The notes under the pieces: generated by a model | The model's database searches: none | Seen by the model: only the letters and a program-made list of their open reading frames with translations | What the model was told of the DNA's origin: nothing | In this document: positions 48,401 to 62,150 of the stretch, in pieces | Numbering within the stretch: position 1 is the first letter of the stretch | Layout of the letters: every line of letters begins with the position of its first letter | Assembly: GCA_963678705.1 (NCBI GenBank) | Contig: OY783217.1 | Span: 620,001-684,000, forward strand | Direction of reading: 5' to 3' | Length of the DNA: 64,000 nt | DNA from: Panorpa germanica | Taxonomy: Eukaryota > Arthropoda > Insecta > Mecoptera > Panorpidae | Translations under genes and position numbers: made by a program

Positions 48401-51400
48401 AAATAAACAAAATAAAAAGTTGAATTTTTATAAAATTAACAAGAGTATAACCTTTAAAAATTCGATAAAAAATCAATTTCTTGTTTTGACAAATAAAAGA
48501 TGTATACGAACGTAGTTTTTTATGCTGATTCCAAAAATGAAATCCATTTTTAAATATCTCTATTATTTATGCCCAAACATGTCGATATCTCGAAAACCGA
48601 GACACCTACAAAAAAACAAATTTCAGATTTGAAATCAGCGTGAAAAAGTACGCCAATAACCATTCTAAAATAAACAAAATAAAAAGTTGAATTTTTATAA
48701 AATTAACAAGAGTATAACCTTTAAAAATTTGATAAAAAATCAATTTTCTATTTTGACAAATTAAACATGTTTTCTAACGTAGTTTTTTATATTGATTTTA
48801 AAACTGAGAATCATATTTAAATATCCGCAATACTTACTATATTTAGAAACTAAAAAGAGAACAACTTAAAGTAATTTAAACAGCCGTACTCGGTGCACCC
48901 CGATTTATGAAATTCACACTGCGATTTCTATGAAATTAACAAGAGTATAACCTTTAAAAATTTGATAAAAAACCGTTTTTCCTTTTGACAAATAAATGAT
49001 GTTTTCGAACGTATTTTTTTATGCTGATTCCAAAAATGAAATCCATTTTTAAATATCTCTATTATTTATGCCCAAACATGTCGATATCTCGAAAACCGAG
49101 ACACCTACAAAAAAACAAATTTCAGATTTGAAATCAGCGTGAAAAAGTACGCCAATAACCATTCTAAAATAAACAAAATAAAAAGTTGAATTTTTATAAA
49201 ATTAACAAGAGTATAACCTTTAAAAATTCGATAAAAAATCAATTTCTTGTTTTGACAAATAAAAGATGTATACGAACGTAGTTTTTTATGCTGATTTCAA
49301 AAATGAAATCCATTTTTAAACATCTCTATTATTTATGCCCAAACATGCTGATATCTCGAAAACCGGGACCTCTACAAAAAAACAAATTTCAGATTTGAAA
49401 TCAGCGTGAAAAAGTACGCCAATAACCATTCTAAAATAAACAAAATAAAAAGTTGAATTTTTATAAAATTAACAAGAGTATAACCTTTAAAAATTTGATA
49501 AAAAATAAATTTTCTATTTTGACAAATTAAACATGTTTTCTAACGTAGTTTTTTATATTGATTTTAAAACTGAGAATCATCTTTAAATATCCGCAATACT
49601 TACTATATTTAGAAACTAAAAAGAGAACAACTTAAAGTAATTTAAACAGCCGTACTCGGTGCACCCCGATTTATGAAATTCACACTTCGATTTCTATGAA
49701 ATTAACAAGAGTATAACCTTTAAAAATTTGATAAAAAACCGTTTTTCCTTTTAACAAATAAATGATGTTTTCGAACGTATTTTTTTAAGCTGATTCCAAA
49801 AATGAAATCCATTTTTAAATATCTCTATTATTTATGCACAAACATGTCGATATCTCGAAAACCGAGACACCTACAAAAAAACAACTTTCAGATTTGAAAT
49901 CAGCGTGAAAAAGTACGCCAATAACCATTCTAAAATAAACAAAATAAAAAGTTGAATTTTTATAAAATTAACAAGAGTATAACCTTTAAAAATTTGATAA
50001 AAAATCAATTATCTATTTTGACAAATTAAACATGTTTTCTAACGTAGTTTTTTATATTGATTTTAAAACTGAGAATCATATTTAAATATCCGCAATACTT
50101 ACTATATTTAGAAACTAAAAAGAGAACAACTTAAAGTAATTTAAACAGCCGTACTCGGTGCACCCCGATTTATGAAATTCACACTGCGATTTCTATGAAA
50201 TTAACAAGAGTATAACCTTTAAAAATTTGATAAAAAACCGTTTTTCCTTTTGACAAATAAATGATGTTTTCGAACGTATTTTTTTATGCTGATTCCAAAA
50301 ATGAAATCCATTTTTAAATATCTCTATTATTTATGCCCAAACATGTCGATATCTCGAAAACCGAGACACCTACAAAAAAACAAATTTCAGATTTGAAATC
50401 AGCGTGAAAAAGTACGCCAATAACCATTCTAAAATAAACAAAATAAAAAGTTGAATTTTTATAAAATTAACAAGAGTATAACCTTTAAAAATTTGATAAA
50501 AAATCAATTTTCTATTTTGACAAATTAAACATGTTTTCTAACGTAGTTTTTTATATTGATTTTAAAACTGAGAATCATATTTAAATATCCGCAATACTTA
50601 CTATATTTAGAAACTAAAAAGAGAACAACTTAAAGTAATTTAAACAGCCGTACTCGGTGCACCCCGATTTATGAAATTCACACTGCGATTTCTATGAAAT
50701 TAACAAGAGTATAACCTTTAAAAATTCGATAAAAAATCAATTTCTTGTTTTGACAAATAAAAGATGTATACGAACGTAGTTTTTTATGCTGATTTCAAAA
50801 ATGAAATCCATTTTTAAACATCTCTATTATTTATGCCCAAACATGCTGATATCTCGAAGACCGGGACCTCTACAAAAAAACAAATTTCAGATTTGAAATC
50901 AGCGTGAAAAAGTACGCCAATAACCATTCTAAAATAAACAAAATAAAAAGTTGAATTTTTATAAAATTAACAAGAGTATAACCTTTAAAAATTTGATAAA
51001 AAATCAATTTTCTATTTTGACAAATTAAACATGTTTTCTAACGTAGTTTTTTATATTGATTTTAAAACTGAGAATCATCTTTAAATATCCGCAATACTTA
51101 CTATATTTAGAAACTAAAAAGAGAACAACTTAAAGTAATTTAAACAGCCGTACTCGGTGCACCCCGATTTATGAAATTCACACTGCGATTTCTATGAAAT
51201 TAACAAGAGTATAACCTTTAAAAATTTGATAAAAAACCGTTTTTCCTTTTGACAAATAAATGATGTTTTCGAACGTATTTTTTTATGCTGATTCCAAAAA
51301 TGAAATCCATTTTTAAATATCTCTATTATTTATGCCCAAACATGTCGATATCTCGAAAACCGAGACACCTACAAAAATACAAATTTCAGATTTGAAATCA

Positions 51401-54400
51401 GCGTGAAAAAGTACGCCAATAACCATTCTAAAATAAACAAAATAAAAAGTTGAATTTTTATAAAATTAACAAGAGTATAACCTTTAAAAATTCGATAAAA
51501 AATCAATTTCTTGTTTTGACAAATAAAAGATGTATACGAACGTAGTTTTTTATGCTGATTTCAAAAATGAAATCCATTTTTAAACATCTCTATTATTTAT
51601 GCCCAAACATGCTGATATCTCGAAAACCGGGACCTCTACAAAAAAACAAATTTCAGATTTGAAATCAGCGTGAAAAAGTACGCCAATAACCATTCTAAAA
51701 TAAACAAAATAAAAAGTTGAATTTTTATAAAATTAACAAGAGTATAACCTTTAAAAATTTGATAAAAAATCAATTTTCTATTTTGACAAATTAAACATGT
51801 TTTCTAACGTAGTTTTTTATATTGATTTTAAAACTGAGAATCATCTTTAAATATCCGCAATACTTACTATATTTAGAAACTAAAAAGAGAACAACTTAAA
51901 GTAATTTAAACAGCCGTACTCGGTGCACCCCGATTTATGAAATTCACACTGCGATTTCTATGAAATTAACAAGAGTATAACCTTTAAAAATTTGATAAAA
52001 AACCGTTTTTCCTTTTGACAAATAAATGATGTTTTCGAACGTATTTTTTTATGCTGATTCCAAAAATGAAATCCATTTTTAAATATCTCTATTATTTATG
52101 CCCAAACATGTCGATATCTCGAAAACCGAGACACCTACAAAAAAACAAATTTCAGATTTGAAATCAGCGTGAAAAAGTACGCCAATAACCATTCTAAAAT
52201 AAACAAAATAAAAAGTTGAATTTTTATAAAATTAACTAGAGTATAACCTTTAAAAATTTGATAAAAAATCAATTTTCTATTTTGACAAATTAAACATGTT
52301 TTCTAACGTAGTTTTTTATATTGATTTTAAAACTGAGAATCATATTTAAATATCCGCAATACTTACTATATTTAGAAACTAAAAAGAGAACAACTTAAAG
52401 TAATTTAAACAGCCGTACTCGGTGCACCCCGATTTATGAAATTCACACTTCGATTTCTATGAAATTAACAAGAGTATAACCTTTAAAAATTTGATAAAAA
52501 ACCGTTTTTCCTTTTGACAAATAAATGATGTTTTCGAACGTATTTTTTTATGCTGATTCCAAAAATGAAATCCATTTTTAAATATCTCTATTATTTATGC
52601 CCAAACATGTCGATATCTCGAAAACCAAGACACCTACAAAAAAACAAATTTCAGATTTGAAATCAGCGTGAAAAAGTACGCCAATAACCATTCTAAAATA
52701 AACAAAATAAAAAGTTGAATTTTTATAAAATTAACAAGAGTATAACCTTTAAAAATTCGATAAAAAATCAATTTCTTGTTTTGACAAATAAAAGATGTAT
52801 ACGAACGTAGTTTTTTATGCTGATTCCAAAAATGAAATCCATTTTTAAATATCTCTATTATTTATGCCCAAACATGTCGATATCTCGAAAACCGAGACAC
52901 CTACAAAAAAACAAATTTCAGATTTGAAATCAGCGTGAAAAAGTACGCCAATAACCATTCTAAAATAAACAAAATAAAAAGTTGAATTTTTATAAAATTA
53001 ACAAGAGTATAACCTTTAAAAATTTGATAAAAAATCAATTTTCTATTTTGACAAATTAAACATGTTTTCTAACGTAGTTTTTTATATTGATTTTAAAACT
53101 GAGAATCATATTTAAATATCCGCAATACTTACTATATTTAGAAACTAAAAAGAGAACAACTTAAAGTAATTTAAACAGCCGTACTCGGTGCACCCCGATT
53201 TATGAAATTCACTGCGATTTCTATGAAATTAACAAGAGACCTTTAAAAATTTGATAAAAAACCGTTTTTCCTTTTGACAAATAAATGATGTTTTCGAACG
53301 TATTTTTTTATGCTGATTCCAAAAATGAAATCCATTTTTAAATATCTCTATTATTTATGCCCAAACATGTCGATATCTCGAAAACCGAGACACCTACAAA
53401 AAAACAAATTTCAGATTTGAAATCAGCGTGAAAAAGTACGCCAATAACCATCTAAAATAAACAAAATAAAAAGTTGAATTTTTATAAAATTAACAAGAGT
53501 ATAACCTTTAAAAATTCGATAAAAAATCAATTTCTTGTTTTGACAAATAAAAGATGTATACGAACGTAGTTTTTTATGCTGATTTCAAAAATGAAATCCA
53601 TTTTTAAACATCTCTATTATTTATGCCCAAACATGCTGATATCTCGAAAACCGGGACCTCTACAAAAAAACAAATTTCAGATTTGAAATCAGCGTGAAAA
53701 AGTACGCCAATAACCATTCTAAAATAAACAAAATAAAAAGTTGAATTTTTATAAAATTAACAAGAGTATAACCTTTAAAAATTCGATAAAAAATCAATTT
53801 CTTGTTTTGACAAATAAAAGATGTATACGAACGTAGTTTTTTATGCTGATTCCAAAAATGAAATCCATTTTTAAATATTTCTATTATTTATGCCCAAACA
53901 TGTCGATATCTCGAAAACCGAGACACCTACAAAAAAACAAATTTCAGATTTGAAATCAGCGTGAAAAAGTACGCCAATAACCATTCTAAAATAAACAAAA
54001 TAAAAAGTTGAATTTTTATAAAATTAACAAGAGTATAACCTTTAAAAATTTGATAAAAAATCAATTTTCTATTTTGACAAATTAAACATGTTTTCTAACG
54101 TAGTTTTTTATATTGATTTTAAAACTGAGAATCATATTTAAATATCCGCAATACTTACTATATTTAGAAACTAAAAAGAGAACAACTTAAAGTAATTTAA
54201 ACAGCCGTACTCGGTGCACCCCGATTTATGAAATTCACACTGCGATTTCTATGAAATTAACAAGAGTATAACCTTTAAAAATTTGATAAAAAACCGTTTT
54301 TCCTTTTGACAAATAAATGATGTTTTCGAACGTATTTTTTTATGCTGATTCCAAAAATGAAATCCATTTTTAAATATCTCTATTATTTATGCCCAAACAT

Positions 54401-57400
54401 GTCGATATCTCGAAAACCGAGACACCTACAAAAAAACAAATTTCAGATTTGAAATCAGCGTGAAAAAGTACGCCAATAACCATTCTAAAATAAACAAAAT
54501 AAAAAGTTGAATTTTTATAAAATTAACAAGAGTATAACCTTTAAAAATTCGATAAAAAATCAATTTCTTGTTTTGACAAATAAAAGATGTATACGAACGT
54601 AGTTTTTTATGCTGATTTCAAAAATGAAATCCATTTTTAAACATCTCTATTATTTATGCCCAAACATGCTGATATCTCGAAAACCGGGACCTCTACAAAA
54701 AAACAAATTTCAGATTTGAAATCAGCGTGAAAAAGTACGCCAATAACCATTCTAAAATAAACAAAATAAAAAGTTGAATTTTTATAAAATTAACAAGAGT
54801 ATAACCTTTAAAAATTTGATAAAAAATAAATTTTCTATTTTGACAAATTAAACATGTTTTCTAACGTAGTTTTTTATATTGATTTTAAAACTGAGAATCA
54901 TCTTTAAATATCCGCAATACTTACTATATTTAGAAACTAAAAAGAGAACAACTTAAAGTAATTTAAACAGCCGTACTCGGTGCACCCCGATTTATGAAAT
55001 TCACACTTCGATTTCTATGAAATTAACAAGAGTATAACCTTTAAAAATTTGATAAAAAACCGTTTTTCCTTTTAACAAATAAATGATGTTTTCGAACGTA
55101 TTTTTTTAAGCTGATTCCAAAAATGAAATCCATTTTTAAATATCTCTATTATTTATGCACAAACATGTCGATATCTCGAAAACCGAGACACCTACAAAAA
55201 AACAACTTTCAGATTTGAAATCAGCGTGAAAAAGTACGCCAATAACCATTCTAAAATAAACAAAATAAAAAGTTGAATTTTTATAAAATTAACAAGAGTA
55301 TAACCTTTAAAAATTTGATAAAAAATCAATTATCTATTTTGACAAATTAAACATGTTTTCTAACGTAGTTTTTTATATTGATTTTAAAACTGAGAATCAT
55401 ATTTAAATATCCGCAATACTTACTATATTTAGAAACTAAAAAGAGAACAACTTAAAGTAATTTAAACAGCCGTACTCGGTGCACCCCGATTTATGAAATT
55501 CACACTGCGATTTCTATGAAATTAACAAGAGTATAACCTTTAAAAATTTGATAAAAAACCGTTTTTCCTTTTGACAAATAAATGATGTTTTCGAACGTAT
55601 TTTTTTATGCTGATTCCAAAAATGAAATCCATTTTTAAATATCTCTATTATTTATGCCCAAACATGTCGATATCTCGAAAACCGAGACACCTACAAAAAA
55701 ACAAATTTCAGATTTGAAATCAGCGTGAAAAAGTACGTTAATAACCATTCGAAAATAAACAAAATAAAAAGTTGAATTTTTATAAAATTAACAAGAGTAT
55801 AACCTTTAAAAATTCGATAAAAAATCAATTTCTTGTTTTGACAAATAAAAGATGTATACGAACGTAGTTTTTTATGCTGATTTCAAAAATGAAATCCATT
55901 TTTAAACATCTCTATTATTTATGCCCAAACATGCTGATATCTCGAAAACCGGGACCTCTACAAAAAAACAAATTTCAGATTTGAAATCAGCGTGAAAAAG
56001 TACGCCAATAACCATTCTAAAATAAACAAAATAAAAAGTTGAATTTTTATAAAATTAACAAGAGTATAACCTTTAAAAATTTGATAAAAAATCAATTTTC
56101 TATTTTGACAAATTAAACATGTTTTCTAACGTAGTTTTTTATATTGATTTTAAAACTGAGAATCATCTTTAAATATCCGCAATACTTACTATATTTAGAA
56201 ACTAAAAAGAGAACAACTTAAAGTAATTTAAACAGCCGTACTCGGTGCACCCCGATTTATGAAATTCACACTGCGATTTCTATGAAATTAACAAGAGTAT
56301 AACCTTTAAAAATTTGATAAAAAACCGTTTTTCCTTTTGACAAATAAATGATGTTTTCGAACGTATTTTTTTATGCTGATTCCAAAAATGAAATCCATTT
56401 TTAAATATCTCTATTATTTATGCCAAACATGTCGATATCTCGAAAACCGAGACACCTACAAAAAAACAAATTTCAGATTTGAAATCAGCGTGAAAAAGTA
56501 CGCCAATAACCATTCTAAAATAAACAAAATAAAAAGTTGAATTTTTATAAAATTAACAAGAGTATAACCTTTAAAAATTCGATAAAAAATCAATTTCTTG
56601 TTTTGACAAATAAAAGATGTATACGAACGTAGTTTTTTATGCTGATTTCAAAAATGAAATCCATTTTTAAACATCTCTATTATTTATGCCCAAACATGCT
56701 GATATCTCGAAAACCGGGACCTCTACAAAAAAACAAATTTCAGATTTGAAATCAGCGTGAAAAAGTACGCCAATAACCATTCTAAAATAAACAAAATAAA
56801 AAGTTGAATTTTTATAAAATTAACAAGAGTATAACCTTTAAAAATTTGATAAAAAATCAATTTTCTATTTTGACGAATTAAACATGTTTTCTAACGTAGT
56901 TTTTTATATTGATTTTAAAACTGAGAATCATATTTAAATATCCGCAATACTTACTATATTTAGAAACTAAAAAGAGAACAACTTAAAGTAATTTAAACAG
57001 CCGTACTCGGTGCACCCCGATTTATGAAATTCACACTGCGATTTCTATGAAATTAACAAGAGTATAACCTTTAAAAATTTGATAAAAAACCGTTTTTCCT
57101 TTTGACAAATAAATGATGTTTTCGAACGTATTTTTTTATGCTGATTCCAAAAATGAAATCCATTTTTAAATATCTCTATTATTTATGCCAAACATGTCGA
57201 TATCTCGAAAACCGAGACACCTACAAAAAAACAAATTTCAGATTTGAAATCAGCGTGAAAAAGTACGCCAATAACCATTCTAAAATAAACAAAATAAAAA
57301 GTTGAATTTTTATAAAATTAACAAGAGTATAACCTTTAAAAATTCGATAAAAAATCAATTTCTTGTTTTGACAAATAAAAGATGTATACGAACGTAGTTT

Positions 57401-60400
57401 TTTATGCTGATTTCAAAAATGAAATCCATTTTTAAACATCTCTATTATTTATGCCCAAACATGCTGATATCTCGAAAACCGGGACCTCTACAAAAAAACA
57501 AATTTCAGATTTGAAATCAGCGTGAAAAAGTACGCCAATAACCATTCTAAAATAAACAAAATAAAAAGTTGAATTTTTATAAAATTAACAAGAGTATAAC
57601 CTTTAAAAATTTGATAAAAAATCAATTTTCTATTTTGACGAATTAAACATGTTTTCTAACGTAGTTTTTTATATTGATTTTAAAACTGAGAATCATATTT
57701 AAATATCCGCAATACTTACTATATTTAGAAACTAAAAAGAGAACAACTTAAAGTAATTTAAACAGCCGTACTCGGTGCACCCCGATTTATGAAATTCACA
57801 CTGCGATTTCTATGAAATTAACAAGAGCCTTTAAACCTTTAACCTTTAAAAATTTGATAAAAAACCGTTTTTCCTTTTGACAAATAAATGATGTTTTCGA
57901 ACGTATTTTTTTATGCTGATTCCAAAAATGAAATCCATTTTTAAATATCTCTATTATTTATGCCCAAACATGTCGATATCTCGAAAACCGAGACACCTAC
58001 AAAAAAACAAATTTCAGATTTGAAATCAGCGTGAAAAAGTACGCCAATAACCATTCTAAAATAAACAAAATAAAAAGTTGAATTTTTATAAAATTAACAA
58101 GAGTATAACCTTTAAAAATTCGATAAAAAATCAATTTCTTGTTTTGACAAATAAAAGATGTATACGAACGTAGTTTTTTATGCTGATTCCAAAAATGAAA
58201 TCCATTTTTAAATATCTCTATTATTTATGCCCAAACATGTCGATATCTCGAAAACCGAGACACCTACAAAAAAACAAATTTCAGATTTGAAATCAGCGTG
58301 AAAAAGTACGCCAATAACCATTCTAAAATAAACAAAATAAAAAGTTGAATTTTTATAAAATTAACAAGAGTATAACCTTTAAAAATTTGATAAAAAATCA
58401 ATTTTCTATTTTGACAAATTAAACATGTTTTCTAACGTAGTTTTTTATATTGATTTTAAAACTGAGAATCATATTTAAATATCCGCAATACTTACTATAT
58501 TTAGAAACTAAAAAGAGAACAACTTAAAGTAATTTAAACAGCCGTACTCGGTGCACCCCGATTTATAAAATTCACTGCGATTTCTATGAAATTAACAAGA
58601 GTATAACCTTTAAAAATTTGATAAAAAACCGTTTTTCCTTTTGACAAATAAATGATGTTTTCGAACGTATTTTTTTATGCTGATTCCAAAAATGAAATCC
58701 ATTTTTAAATATCTCTATTATTTATGCCCAAACATGTCGATATCTCGAAAAACGAGACACCTACAAAAAAACAAATTTCAGATTTGAAATCAGCGTGAAA
58801 AAGTACGCCAATAACCATTCTAAAATAAACAAAATATAAAGTTGAATTTTTATAAAATTAACAAGAGTATAACCTTTAAAAATTTGATAAAAAATCAATT
58901 TTCTATTTTGACAAATTAAACATGTTTTCTAACGTAGTTTTTTATATTGATTTTAAAACTGAGAATCATATTTAAATATCCGCAATACTTACTATATTTA
59001 GAAACTAAAAAGAGAACAACTTAAAGTAATTTAAACAGCCGTACTCGGTGCACCCCGATTTATGAAATTCACACTGCGATTTCTATGAAATTAACAAGAG
59101 TATAACCTTTAAAAATTCGATAAAAAATCAATTTCTTGTTTTGACAAATAAAAGATGTATACGAACGTAGTTTTTTATGCTGATTTCAAAAATGAAATCC
59201 ATTTTTAAACATCTCTATTATTTATGCCCAAACATGCTGATATCTCGAAAACCGGGACCTCTACAAAAAAACAAATTTCAGATTTGAAATCAGCGTGAAA
59301 AAGTACGCCAATAACCATTCTAAAATAAACAAAATAAAAAGTTGAATTTTTATAAAATTAACAAGAGTATAACCTTTAAAAATTTGATAAAAAATCAATT
59401 TTCTATTTTGACAAATTAAACATGTTTTCTAACGTAGTTTTTTATATTGATTTTAAAACTGAGAATCATATTTAAATATCCGCAATACTTACTATATTTA
59501 GAAACTAAAAAGAGAACAACTTAAAGTAATTTAAACAGCCGTACTCGGTGCACCCCGATTTATGAAATTCACACTGCGATTTCTATGAAATTAACAAGAG
59601 TATAACCTTTAAAAATTTGATAAAAAACCGTTTTTCCTTTTGACAAATAAATGATGTTTTCGAACGTATTTTTTTATGCTGATTCCAAAAATGAAATCCA
59701 TTTTTAAATATCTCTATTATTTATGCCCAAACATGTCGATATCTCGAAAACCGAGACACCTACAAAAAAACAAATTTCAGATTTGAAATCAGCGTGAAAA
59801 AGTACGCCAATAACCATTCTAAAATAAACAAAATAAAAAGTTGAATTTTTATAAAATTAACAAGAGTATAACCTTTAAAAATTTGATAAAAAATCAATTT
59901 TCTATTTTGACAAATTAAACATGTTTTCTAACGTAGTTTTTTATATTGATTTTAAAACTGAGAATCATATTTAAATATCCGCAATACTTACTATATTTAG
60001 AAACTAAAAAGAGAACAACTTAAAGTAATTTAAACAGCCGTACTCGGTGCACCCCGATTTATGAAATTCACACTGTGATTTCTATGAAATTAACAAGAGT
60101 ATAACCTTTAAAAATTTGATAAAAAACCGTTTTTCCTTTTGACAAATAAATGATGTTTTCAAACGTATTTTTTTATGCTGATTCCAAAAATGAAATCCAT
60201 TTTTAAATATCTCTATTATTTATGCCCAAACATGTCGATATCTCGAAAACCGAGACACCTACAAAAAAACAAATTTCAGATTTGAAATCAGCGTGAAAAA
60301 GTACGCCAATAACCATTCTAAAATAAACAAAATAAAAAGTTGAATTTTTATAAAATTAACAAGAGTATAACCTTTAAAAATTCGATAAAAAATCAATTTC

Positions 60401-61725
60401 TTGTTTTGACAAATAAAAGATGTATACGAACGTAGTTTTTTATGCTGATTTCAAAAATGAAATCCATTTTTAAACATCTCTATTATTTATGCCCAAACAT
60501 GCTGATATCTCGAAAACCGGGACCTCTACAAAAAAATAAATTTCAGATTTGAAATCAGCGTGAAAAAGTACGCCAATAACCATTCTAAAATAAACAAAAT
60601 AAAAAGTTGAATTTTTATAAAATTAACAAGAGTATAACCTTTAAAAATTTGATAAAAAATCAAATTTCTATTTTGACAAATTAAACATGTTTTCTAACGT
60701 AGTTTTTTATATTGATTTTAAAACTGAGAGTCATATTTAAATATCCGCAATACTTACTATATTTAGAAACTAAAAAGAGAACAACTTAAAGTAATTTAAA
60801 CAGCCGTACTCGGTGCACCCCGATTTATGAAATTCACACTGCGATTTCTATGAAATTAACAAGAGTATAACCTTTAAAAATTTGATAAAAAACCGTTTTT
60901 CCTTTTAACAAATAAATGATGTTTTCGAACGTATTTTTTTATGCTGATTCCAAAAATGAAATCCATTTTTAAATATCTGTATTATTTATGCCCAAACATG
61001 TCGATATCTCGAAAACCGAGACACCTACAAAAAAACAACTTTCAGATTTGAAATCAGCGTGAAAAAGTACGCCAATAGCCATTCTAAAATAAACAAAATA
61101 TAAAGTTGAATTTTTATAAAATTAACAAGAGTATAACCTTTAAAAATTCGATAAAAAATCAATTTTTTGTTTTGACAAATAAAAGATGTATTCGAACGTA
61201 GTTTTTTATACTGATTTCAAAAATGAAATCCATTTTTAAACATCTCTATTATTTATGCCCAAACATGCTGATATCTCGAAAACCGGGACATCTACAAAAA
61301 AACAAATTTCAGATTTGAAATCAGCGTAAAAAAGTACGTTAGGAACAATTAAAAAATAAACAAAAAAAATTTTTGAATTTTTATGAAATTAACAAGAGTA
61401 TAACCTTTAAAAATTTGATAAAAAACCGTTTTTCCTTTTGACAAATAAATGATGTTTTCGAACGTATTTTTTTATGCTGATTCCAAAAATGAAATCCATT
61501 TTTAAATATCTCTATTATTTATGCCCAAACATGTCGATATCTCGAAAACCGAGACACCTACAAAAAAACAAATTTCAGATTTGAAATCAGTGTGAAAAAG
61601 TACGCCAATAACCATTCTAAAATAAACAAAATAAAAAGTTGAATTTTTATGAAATTAACAAGAGTATAACCTTTAAAAATTCGATAAAAAATCAATTTTT
61701 TGTTTTGACAAATAAAAGATGTATT
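45470..61725 (+). repeat. Main satellite array: P (267 bp) and Q (233 bp) units in QP/QPP/QPPP higher-order repeats
   Basis: All units have the same orientation. Q units are marked by CAGCCGTACTCGGTGCACC, which starts at 24 places from 45851 to 60801. Spacings are 497-500 (ten times), 765-766 (eleven times), 776 (once) and 1026 (once). A spacing of 499-500 equals Q+P, 766 equals Q+P+P, and 1026 is about Q+3P. P has two subtypes: Pa (TGATTCC start, CATGTCGATATC, ACCGAGACACC) and Pb (TGATTTC start, AACATCTC, CATGCTGATATC, ACCGGGACCTC). P and Q share the spacer and the ACGTAGTTTTTTAT start. Q differs in its middle. The P core (for example 47245-47387) has 25-bp inverted ends, 22 of 25 matching. 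Units differ by only a few per cent, so the array is young or actively homogenised. No coding frame survives. Confidence 0.96.
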
Positions 61726-62150
61726 CGAACGTAGTTTTTTATGCTGATTTCAAATCTGCAATTTGTTTTTCGATAAGTGTCTTGGTTCTCGAGATATCGG
61801 CATGCCGAGGCGCAAATAATAGAGATATTTAAAAATGGATTTCACTTTTGGAATCAGCATAAAAATCTACGTTAGAATACATAGTTAAGAAGTCAAAATA
61901 AAAAGTTAATTTTTTTACAGATTTTTTAAGGTTATACTCTTGTTAAATTGTAAATAATTGAAAAAAATTTTTTGTTGTTTTTTTAATGGTTATTGATGTA
62001 CTTTCTTATGCTGATTTCAAATCTGCAAATTTTTTTTAGATAACTGTCTCGGTTTTCGAGATATCGGCATGTCAAGGCTTAAATAATGGAGATATTTAAA
62101 AATGGATTTCACTGTTGGAATCAGCATAAAAAACTACGTTAGAAAACATA
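61726..62150 (-). repeat. Two P cores in reverse orientation at the right edge of the satellite
   Basis: Reverse-oriented P cores occupy about 61731-61876 and 61994-62145. Each has GCTGATTTCAAATCTGCAA at the start, GAGATATCGGCATG in the middle and GGAATCAGCATAAAAA near the end. The intervening spacer is also inverted (GGTTATACTCTTGTTAA). They mirror the lone inverted core at 43271-43430. Confidence 0.88.

Noticed and set aside
45470..61725. CENP-B-box-like sequence in P units (TCGAAAACCGGG)
   Set aside because: The spacing between TCG and CGGG is two bases short of the CENP-B consensus and the essential A is out of place.
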